The notes under the pieces are model-generated. The model made no database searches, was not told where the DNA came from, and was given only the letters and a program-made list of their open reading frames with translations. A program made the position numbers and the translations under genes. A stretch of 64,000 nucleotides of DNA from Branchipolynoe longqiensis (lineage: Eukaryota > Annelida > Polychaeta > Phyllodocida > Polynoidae), in the NCBI GenBank assembly GCA_030323885.1, contig CM059194.1, positions 23,548,780 to 23,612,779 on the forward strand. Direction: 5' to 3'. How positions within the stretch are numbered: the first letter of the stretch is position 1; each line of letters starts with the position of its first letter. Positions 10,901 to 22,900 of this stretch are shown here, one piece after another.

Positions 10901-13900
10901 CTTGTGAGTTTTACATCTTAGCAGCATCCAAGGTTATATCAGGACGGGTACCGACTTGTGACAGTGTGCACTCATGGCGACTTTATAGTGCTGCCCCACT
11001 GGGAGACCAGACCACCAGCACCAGCACCTGACATCCCACTCAGTCACATTATCCTGACACTGAGCTAATCAGTCCTTGCCATATCCTAATAATGCCGAGC
11101 GCCAGGCTAGGAAGCGAGAAGCATCAATTTAGTAAATCATTGATTTGACCCGACCGGGAATCGAACTCCCGACCTTCCACATGGGAAGCCTGTAAAATTC
11201 TACCGATTCGACCAACCGCTCCCGATATTATTAGTCGAAGAAGAAGCAGTGCAATCTCTCTTTCCTCATCTCCAAAACACCCACTGAGGACTACCTGGTA
11301 GCCTGCTGATCCCATAGCCAGACTTCTGGGAACGCTTGTCTATAAGGCACAGGCGACTTCCGGTGTGCACCAGCAGCACCAGCCGCACCGTCGCCATGGC
11401 TAGCAAAGCGCCTCCCACCAGAGGGCGTGGTTGCGGACGGAGGGTGCGCCAAGGTACTCAGGGTGGCAGCCAAAGTGGCGACGGTTGGGGCAATAGTGGT
11501 GGTCCACGTCGCAGGGGTGAACCCAGGCCAGTATGGGTCTGAAAGTAATTGGGTTCATTATTGCCACGCACTGCCTGCCCACAAGATGCTTCTGTGTTCT
11601 CAGTCGTACTATCGTCCTGGATGATCGGGCTGCGAAGAAGGCCCTGAACTGTGATCTTGAACCATGTCTGATCCCTCACTCTGATCTGAAACCACTAATA
11701 GCCACCCACATAAAATCCAAATGGCAACATGAGTGGGATGAAAACATCAATAAACTTAAAGAAATTGAACCATCTGTGGGAAAGCCACCACAGACTCATG
11801 CGGGAGGTCGGCGGGACCAAGTGGTCCTTAGTCGCTGCCGTGTTGGCCACTCGTGGCTTACACATGCTTTTCTGCTCAAGGGGGAACCTCCCCCTGAATG
11901 TATTGGGTGTCAGTCCCCACTGACACTCAAACACATTTTACTAAGTTGCGTTGATTTTTTGGCCCGGCGCCAACGGTTCTACACTGCAGGCAGTATGCAT
12001 GACCTTTTTACTAAGGTAAAACAGGAAAACATTTTAGCCTTTTTGAGGGCAGCTGGACTGTTCCACCTTATATAGTTTACTAAATGGATTCTATTAATTA
12101 TTAATGAAACTTTTCTTTTTCTATGGGAATTTGTTTCCCTTGACCACAGATATATGATTGTGAGCTTTCTAATTTAATTAGTGTCTATTGGCACATAATT
12201 GATTGTCTGCTTTTACATGTAAAAGCGATGGTTTGAACAAAAAACAAACATTTCTCGCCGTGAATATGGCCTATGCTGCCGACACGGCGTAAAGCAACCA
12301 CCAATCAATCAATCAATCAATCGTCCTGGATGCCAGGTAACTCAGGGATCAAAGTGGTGTCCAGCAAAAATCGCGGAAATAAAGCCTTGGTTAGTATTAC
12401 ACTGACGGTGAATTTCCACGAAAATACAGATTTTCGCCCCATATGATTAGCACTGTTAGGGAATCACGGGGAAAATGGCAGAAGTCAGGTTTCAACTGTC
12501 CTTATTGTGACTGTATTATCGCCCCATACCAAACTCTTTCTTGTTTGGGTTTTATGTTTTAGAAACATCTAAGGTCATATAAGAACAGGATTCAAACTAC
12601 CCAACTGTTGTCACATACATCCCATTTTTTCGAATTTTGTTCAACATTAATCGGTAAATATAACAAATCGCGGAAACCGCAGAGATCTTTCATCCCTGAT
12701 TTCTTCGTCGGTCACCTTGTCTAGAATTGTTGTATAATCTCCAATAGGATCCTAATGCGAAATAAATATGCAAAGCGCCCAATCTTTTTTTTTTTTAAAC
12801 CTATATTTAGAGAATACTAGTAAAACTGAGCAGGGGGATTATATCCATAATAAAAAGAAGAACAGAAAAGAGGACATGCAACAAAGAACAACATGCAGAT
12901 AACCCGCATAACCTCTTCCTGCAAACCGCATTCCTACCATTCACACTGTGATCATCTGGCTATTTTAAATTCATTAATTTCACACCCAAAGACCAGAAAC
13001 AGATTCAACAGACAGTCAGAGCCCACAACGCTCTGTGAACTCTGCCAATTCAGATTTAACCAGCCAACCAACCGAAAGGTCAAAGAACATGCACAATATA
13101 CTGAAGAGACACAGAGATGGGGGAGGGGAGCAAAGATTACCCAGATGATCAAAAAAAGCATTTGGCAAATTTGCCATTGGAAAAGCAATAATCCATCTAG
13201 GGAACAAGATGCTTAAGCTAAGATTCCATATACGCGGTATGTGATTTCTTCCCTGCGTATGCACTCACACCGATCGGTCCATTGAGCGATCCACTTTGCT
13301 ATCCACGCATTTGCAACTCGCATTCGCAACTCGCATTCGCAACCGGACATATGGAAGCACCACCGTGCGTTTACATGCTTTTCCATTTTTCTTCGCATTC
13401 ACATTTAACGCATATAGAGTATATGGAATCTTTGCGCATGTCGCATACCGCACACCGCATATATTGAATCTTAGCTTTAGAACTTAATTTGCTATTTAAC
13501 AGCTTGTCACTAAGATTGGTGGAGCAACTCTTCTCTCCTCGCCATCCCTACCCTGATTCTACTTCTGTCCATATCCAGGTCTCGGGGAATTCAGTTCTGA
13601 CTGGCAGTGGCTTGGATTTCTCCAGGGTGTTCACCTCGTTAGCAAACTTTGCCTGACTTTCCATGCGAGGCAGAGGCATTCCCAAATCGAACTGTGCCGA
13701 GGAATCAACTGTGTCCACAGAGGTAGATTTTTGCATAATTTCGTATGCGGAATAGAACCCTGCAAGATTGCAAGCATTGCACAGTTAGGCAATAAGCTAA
13801 TTTAACCTGTTAGTAAGGACCATGTTAGTTGTGTCACCACCAAACACTCCTAGCCTTAAAAAAAATACAAAAACAACTCCATTTCTTTCTGTTCCAAACC

Positions 13901-16900
13901 ACTCGACAGTAAAAAGGCCAAAATTCACTTTCTTTCAGCTGATTCACATAGCCTAAGCCTGTCACTGCTGCAGTAGTCTCATGAAATATCTATTCGGACG
14001 AACACTATTTTGGATTTAAAAGCCACTACAGGCTTTTTATTTTTTGGGCATACATTAGTTACTTAAGCAGGGGAAATTTCAATCACGAACGATTGGTCTT
14101 CCTCATTCCACTGCTCCTTGCCCTATCCTAAAATGCCAGGCTCGGTAATAACAAGTATACATTTTTACGTCATTGGTTTGACTCGGCCAGAGTTCGAACC
14201 GGTCAGTTCGAATACCACGACATACCAAAATGGAAGGCGGACGCTCAACTCATTCGGCCATCCCGCTTTGCATTGGCATCTTCAATTATTTAAAAATCGT
14301 TAGATTGCCCACTAGATATTATGTAGAAAAAGCGCAACTAACAGTTTATAGCCGTAGAAACATACCACAATAGAAAAACCTTCGCGCATGCGATAAACAA
14401 TGCAAGTTGAGCTTGGACTACTGTACAAATGTGAATGCAATAAACATGTTTTGTCATGTATGCGTAAGCTTAGTATGACTTGACACATTCCCCTGGCAAT
14501 TGACCTCAACTGCATAAGAAAAGCTAAAGTAAGTGTCCTGACTAGAATTCACAGATCAATTTTTAAAATCATTTTCCCGAACGTTCATTACAAATGGACA
14601 GGTTGGTAGAGGATCCCTACATTGTAGCCTGCAATGGACAAACACAATATCAGAATATATTCTTGATACTAAAACCGTAAACATATCAACTAAAGGAGTG
14701 AGGTGACTGCATAATCCTACCCCAACTTTACATCAGCCCACATCAAAATCTTGCTGAAATCCCATCTGACTGGCATCGATTTTGGAGTGGTTACTTTCTT
14801 CACTGCTACCTGTTGTCCGTGACGTTTGTTACTTTATATGCACACCGTCCTGTATGTACAGTATGGTGTATGCACACCACCCTGTATGCATACCACCCTA
14901 TATGTACAGTATTCTGTATGCACACCACCATGTATGCACACCACCTGTATGTACAATATACTGTATGCACACCGTCCTGTATGTACAGTATGGTGTATGC
15001 ACACCACCCTGTATGCATACCACCCTATATGTACAGTATTCTGTATGCACACCACCATGTATGCACACCACCTGTATGTACAATATACTGTATGCACACC
15101 ACCATGTATTAACACCACCATGTATGCACACCACCCTGTATTCATACCCATGTATGTACAGTATACTGCATGCACACCACCCTGTGTGCACACCATCCTG
15201 TATGCATACCACCCTGTATGGACAGTATTCTGTACACACACCACCCTGTATGCACACCACCCTGTATATACAGTATACTGTATGCACACCACCCTGTATG
15301 TACAGTATACTGCATGCACACCACCCTGTATGCACACCATCCTGTATGCATACCACCCTGTATGGACAGTATTCTGTATACACACCACCCTGTATGCACA
15401 CCACCCTGTATGCACAGTATAATGTATGCACACCACCCTGTATGTACAGTATACTGCATGCACACCATCCTGTATGCATACCACCCTGTATGGACAGTAT
15501 TCTGTATACACACCACCCTGTATGCACACCACCCTGTATATACAGTATACTGTATGCCATATACTTTATGCACACCACCCTGTATGCACACCGTACTGTA
15601 TGCACACCAGCCTGTATGTACAGTATACTGCATGCACACCACCCTGTATGCACACCATGTATGTACAGTGTACTGTATGCACACCACCCTGTATCCACAC
15701 CACCCTGTATGTACAATATACTGTATGCACACCACCCTGTATGCACACCACCATGTATGCACACCACCTTATATGCACACCACCATCTATGCATACTACC
15801 CCATATGCACACTACCATGTATGCACACTACCCTATATGCATACCACCATGCATGTACATGATTCTATATGCACACCACCCTGTATACATACCACAATAT
15901 GTGCATAACACCATGCAATATTCTGTATATATATCACCTTTATCAAGTTTATGCATGCAACTCCTAATGCACACCACCCTCTATGCACACCACCTTGTAT
16001 GCATACTACACTGATTGCATACCACCTTTCTGCATCACTCTGAATGCAGACTACTCTATGTAGACCACCAAGTATGCATACCATTGTGTATGCACACTAC
16101 ACTGTATACACTAACCAGTATACACACCACCTTGTATGCACTAACCAGTATACATACCACCTTATATGCCTACCATTGTGTATGCACACTACACTGTATG
16201 CACGAACCAGTAAACACACCACCCTGTATGCATACCATTGTGTATGCACACTGCACTGTATGCACTAATCAGTATACATACCACCCTGTATGCATACCAT
16301 TGTGCATGCACTGTATGCACTAACCAGTATACACACTTCTCAGTATGCATACCATTGTGTATGCACACTACACTGTATACACTAACCAGTATACACACCA
16401 CCCGGGATGCATACCATTATGTATGCACACTACACTGTATGCACACACTGCCCTGTGGGTACACTACCCTGTAGTTGTACACACCATTCTGTACACACAC
16501 CACCATGGGTGCGCACTACTTGTAAGGACGCCGCCTTCCACGCACACCACCTTGTAAACATCACAGCAAACCCCCCTTATTCATCACACTGGCCACATAG
16601 TCAAGCATTCTAATTCAGAACTGCTAATTCGAACCCCAAACCTTCTGCTAAGGAGGCATCAGGAGACATCCCTGCCAAATCAGTTAATCCACTGATTGAA
16701 CTGGTGGGTAAAGTAAAGTAAAGTAAACCTTGTTTTATTTAACGACGTCTCTAGAGTGCATTGATTTTCATATCATTCGCTATTGGATGCCAAACATATG
16801 GTCATTCCGAGATATTTCTTTGGAGGAAACCTGCTGCCGCCACATAGGCTACTCTTTCCGATAAGCAGCAAGGGGTCTTTTATATGCACTTTCCCACAGA

Positions 16901-19900
16901 CAGGACAGTACATACTACAGCCTTTGATGAGCCAGTTGTGGACCACTGGTTGGAATGGAAAAAAACCCAAACTGCAAATGGGTCCACTGAGCAGGATCGA
17001 TAGGATGACCGACACCTTCACAGGTGGATACGTTCCCACCTGAGCTATGTCCCGCTCCTGGTGGGTAGATATTACACCAATTGTCCAATGTCTCGTTGTG
17101 GCAAGCGGCCTCCATTAACAATGCGCATGTGCAAATGAAGCCATATAATCCAAACATCCAGCTAACAATACACAACTGGGAATACTACATAAAGGAAATG
17201 TGAACAACATAAATGATGGAACAAAATTAAAGGCTTCCGATCATTATTCAACTAGAGAACATCAATGTCTTAATGAATGTCAAATCTTAATGTCTACTTA
17301 CGGAATTCTTCCTCCTTCTTGTGAATGTAGGCGTCTGTTAACACAATCAGACCTGCCCGCTGCCAACAGAAAAGGAAGTTGTCAGTAAAGGCAGCAGTGA
17401 AGACATTCGGGTCTTTAACCCTTTAAGGACGGGAGCACCCAAAAGCGCCCGCAAGTTACATGTGCTTACAGGCCGGGAGCACCTGAATGCGCCTGCAATA
17501 TCTCCTATCATATCTCATACTATTTACCAAGGAGACTAAATTTGGTATCATTTGAAAGAGAACTCAATTTACTTTCATATAAAATCAGCTTGATTTTCAA
17601 CGTTTTTTGAGATATATCAATTTAATTGTGATAATACCCCTGTCACACTACAACGTAATGAGCGAACGTGAGCCTAACGTGGTGATATTTCGTCATTACG
17701 TTGATGGACGTTGGATTATGTTATGATGACGTCATAATGACGTTAGAGTGACGTCGAGCTACGTCACATTACATCGTGTAACGTCGAGGTTTTGGACATG
17801 TTCAAAAGTTTCGACGTAGGACGAACGTAAGGGTTCACGTTCACCGTACGTTCTGTTCACGTTCAGCGAACGTCAATGACGTTAAACGGACGTTATTCCA
17901 ACGCTCTTCACTACGTTCAACTACGTTCCACTACGTTGACCCCCATTAAACCGAGTGCCAATGCCCACGGGGCGTAATGGGAACGTCAGGAGAACGTCAG
18001 GAGAATGTGCATTCAACGTACGTTCAACGTCTCATGACATAGCTAACGTCACGTAACGTTCTTCTGGCGATGGATTAACGTTCATAACGTTCCGTGAGCG
18101 TCATTACGTTGAGCTCTCTCGTTGAATGACGGTATCACTACGCTTTACCGACGTTACGCTCTCGTCCACTACGCTGCATCCACGTTCAACTTCTGCCCAA
18201 ATTTGCATACTACGCTGAGAAGTTCAACGTTCTTCATGTTCTCCCTACGTCGACGTCGTTACGTCGTAGCGTGACAGGGCCATAACATGACATATTCAGA
18301 TTTTTTTTTAAACCATTTAGTCAGGACTCCAGGGACTTAAGTACTGAAATCTCATTAGGGCTGGAATTAAATTCATGCTTGAAATTTCGGAGTCAGAAGA
18401 AGGCTGGATCCGTAAATATGCGCAAAGAGTGGTGTATTATGTAGACTAATACATACATTATATTAAACTATACCAGGCCTTTTACACAGGCCATTTTCAG
18501 TCCTAAATCTTTACTGGTACAATATGAAAGATATCTTAATTATATCTTCTTTTCACATACACATGGCTTTTTGTCTTTTTCCTAGTAGTCAACTTTCAGA
18601 AAAAAAAAAAGAAAAAAAAATTCACAATGCATTTAAAACTGCATAATCTGATGAAATCCTCAATCTTAATAACAAACGAAAAAACTTCCGAGATTTGATT
18701 CTAGACATCCAACTTAAAAAATGGTGCACATAATTAAACATTTGTTGCTGCACACGAAAAATATACAAGTCAATTCAATAGAACCTGTTATTAATTAACC
18801 TTATGGTATCCAGTGGTTTGTCATCCACGCCACAATTTATTTGCCACATTTTCAATTCAAATAACCCCATTTCAAATAATAAATTACGTCAAAGTAGAAT
18901 ATAATGATCAACCTAATATATTTATCTTAAAATATATGGCAGAATTTCAAAAGCATCAGATTACGCAACTTTAATGGATTGTTTTAAAAATAAGAAATAT
19001 TAATTTAAATTCAAGTGAAGATAATTAAAGTCAGACTTACATCGAGCACCTTGAATGTATCTGAGCCCCCGGTACTAATGGGCCAGAAACACATGTAGCA
19101 AAGGAAGCTTCGCTTCTTGCGCCTCTCAAACATGGGCCCTCCCCGCCACGCAAACACCGGCAGGAAATGGTTACTGGCATCGTACTTCTTCAGCTCAGCC
19201 AGTAACTGTGAACACACACACACGGGCAGTCTCACAAACAGGCAGCCATTATATTGCTGGGTTGGTTGTTGGAGTTTTACATCCTGGCAACATCTAAGGT
19301 CATATCAGGACGGGTACCGACTTGTGACAGCATGCACCCATGGTGACTTTATAGTGCTGCCGCACTGGGAGACCAGGCCACCAGTACCATGCCCTGATAT
19401 CCGACTCAGTCACATTATCCTGACACTGAGCTAACCAGTCCATGCCCTATCCTAATAATGCCGAGCATTGGTTAGAAAGTGACAACGTATCAATTTCTAA
19501 GTCATTGGTTTGACTCAACTCACTCGGCCATCCTGCCTGGTTATATCCAAGGAGGGATGTGCCGTCTTTACATGGCGCATCTTCTTTAATGCCTATATGT
19601 GGTGAGCATTTAGCGCATGGGCAATAGCAGGGTGTCAAGTGAAGTAGAGGGTAAAAATGATTAGCAAAATAGGCTCCCATGTACATGGCATGCATCATAT
19701 TTGCAGAAGTCGTTCTTTAATGCCTATATATGGTGAGCATTTAGCGTATCGGCAATAGGGGGTCAAGTGAAGTAGCGGGTAAAGAAAGATTAGTAAAATA
19801 GGCTCCCATGTACTGTCATAAATACACGTCGCGCATCATTTTTGCAGAACCTGTTCTTTAAGCTATCATAAGTGCAGAAGCTGTTCTTTAATGCCTATAT

Positions 19901-22900
19901 ATGGGTATGCAGGTATTGCAATACCTCAGGGAGTTTGACGCCCCTGCCCTGCAGAGTTGTAAACCACTGCATTGTTGTACAGGTTCTTGACAGAACCAAA
20001 GGCTAAGGGAGCAAACCCTGAACAGAAAACCATGTCACTGTGGCAGCATCAAGGGCGGTTGGTGTATGGAACTCCCAACATCTCCCGAACAGCCACTGCA
20101 GGGACAAATAGTTTTGCGCCTGTCTGGACATGTTCTTGCCGGTGTGAAACCCCTATTTGCTCCCCGAGAGACTGCCGCTGGTAACTTGCAAATGCCAGCA
20201 GCACCTCAACACTTTTGCAGGCAGCTTTCATGAAATGTATCAAGAGAAACCTGAAGCTGAGAGACATTAAGACCGACTCATGGACATCACTCTCACATGC
20301 AGAGAGCTAAATGGAGAGCGGCAGTCAAGTAATGAAAGCAGTCTTTGTTGCATCATGACCAACAGCATGATGATGATGATGTTTTGGACATTTAGCATAT
20401 TGGCAATAAATAGTAACACATCAAGTGAAGTAGCGAGTAAAAAAAGATTAGCAAAATAGACTTCCATGTACTGTCTTAAATACATGGTGTGCGACATATT
20501 TGCTGAAGATGTTCTTTAATACCTATGTGTGGTGGGCATTTAGCGTATCGGCAATAGGGGGTCAAGTGAAGTAGCGGGTAAAAAAACATTAGCAAAATAG
20601 ACTTCCATGTACTGTCTTAAATACATGGTGTGCATCATATTTGCTTAAGATGTTCTTTAATACCTATGTATGTGGTGCGCATTTAGCGTATACAGATATA
20701 GAACAAGCTTAAAAGGTGTGTTCCACACAGACTTTTGGTCTATATAACGAAGGGCTTAGAATATTAAAAAATATAATTTTTTAATGAGTAAACACTATAT
20801 TAGATTAAACAATAAAAGCTATAAATATAATTATCACAATCAATTTGAGATCATTGTAAGGCAGCAGATTTCTTTTTGCGAAAACACACGGACACACGGA
20901 CAAACAAACAAACACACACACACACTTATAGATTATTTTTAATCCCAGGTTTTTTTCTCGCCAATGAAAGTTAGGGAAATTTATTGCTGAAGCAGATGAG
21001 CAGTTGGTTGGTTGTTGGAGTTTTACATCCTGACAACATCTAAGGTCATATCAGGATGGGTACCAACTTGTGACCGTGCGCACTCATGGCGACTTAATAG
21101 TGCTGCCCCACTGGGAAAATCAAACCACCAGCACCATGACCCGATATCCCACTCAGTCACATTATCCTGACACTGAGCTAAACCAGTCCTTTCCCTATCC
21201 TATTAATGCCGGGCGCCAGGCTAGGAAGCGACAAGTATCAATTTTATACAAAAGGAAAGCTTGTTATATTTAACGACGCCTCTAGAGCAGATTGATTATC
21301 ATCGGCTATTGGACGTCAAACATATAGTCATTCTGACATATTTCTTTGGAGGAAACCAGCTGAGTATCAATTTTATAAGTCATTGGTTTGACTCGACCGG
21401 GAGCCGAACTCCCAACCTTCCGCAAGCGAGGCCCATGCTCTACTCATTCGGCCACCGCTCCCGGTTTGTGAAGCATGTGAGCGAAGTGTTTTATAAGCTG
21501 CCTACCATTTCCTCGGTCAGACTGTTTTCTCTGCCTCCGGCAGCCAATGTGGTGCTGGTGTCGACCGCAGTGAGAAGCACCAGGGAGTTCGGGTCGGCAG
21601 TCACGTGGATGCCAACTTCCGAAGCAGGCTTCGTCTGCGTCCTGTTGAAGGCAGCGGACACCTACAGGAAAAAAACAATGTCAGAGGTCCAGTGTCAAGC
21701 AGGGTTAATACAGCTATTCAGAAACCAAATCTAAGGTCTTTTCAGGGCGTTTTCAGGTAATAAATTCATTTTTTAAGGCCGAAAAAATATGACATTATAA
21801 TGATTATAATAATTTTTCCAAGTGGAAAACAAGTCATCGGCTGGTGAGCAATAGGCGAACCAACGCTGAACTAGGTCGGGCCAGGCACGGGTAACAACTT
21901 CACCCTGTACTCGCAGTAGTCTAAATACGGGCGAAAATAGCTTTAGTATGGAACAGGAAGTGGAATGCCTAGCTCCAATATCAAATGGCCGCTTACAGAG
22001 TTGGTGAAATGGGAGAGAATGCAAAAAGACAAGATGGCGGTCATAGAACGCCATCGATTTCACCTTTAAATTCTATTAAACTATATGTTTTATTATATTT
22101 TTCAACTCAAAGGTAGCGGGAAATATTAAGATATATATAAAGAATAAATATTGCTTTTTAGATTGTGGATTTAGGCTCTCATTTCATTTCCCCGCTTTTT
22201 GACAGCTTTTATATAGGGTTGGTATTCACCCGTGTACTGCGAGTACAGGGTGAATCTTTTATCTAGGGTGGCGCAGACTAGCACATATACAATGAAACCT
22301 TCAGGCGAACCGAGAGTTTGTTCGCAGACATATGGCCAAATTCAATTAACCCGAGAGGGGAGCAGACCGCGGGCGCCTCCACTGGCATATACAAGTATCT
22401 ACAGTCTATTCAGCAACCAAATTTAAGGTCTTTTCAGGGCCTTTTCAGGTAATAAACTCATTTTTTTAAGGCCGAAAATATATGACATTATAATGATTAT
22501 AGTATTCTTGCAGGTTAACGCCCATGTGTGGGTTAACGCCCAACCCCCACTTGGCCAATATTTTGTAAACGGCCATCCCTTAAATGGCCATGTGTTGGTA
22601 AATATGCTCACCACCCACTTCAGTGATTTGCCAATTTAAACGCCCAGGGTGTTAACCCACTAGAATACGGTATATACATGTCCACTCTTTATGGTCTTAC
22701 TTCACTAGGTTTCTGTATGCTATTTTTATCAAGCAAAAGAACTACCAATAGTAGCTACGACGATGTGAACCAGAATATATTATGCTAATGCCCTGAATTG
22801 ACATATTGACATCATTGGTCGATGTTTCATTGATGCAGCTGGTAATAAAAACAAATGAAATCGCAGCTGCCCTCGAATCGGACTTAGATCAATGTAAAAA

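Noticed and set aside
13557..13562. Earlier donor GTAGAA for bait exon A
   Set aside because: It would end at phase 0, unlike the other four alternative exons. GTAGGG eleven bases on gives the common phase 2.
14782..16014. 410-codon plus-strand open frame
   Set aside because: It is the direct translation of a 16-bp minisatellite. Other frames on both strands are equally open.
14826..16560. CRISPR-like array
   Set aside because: Units are contiguous with no unique spacers, in an animal genome with no cas-like genes.
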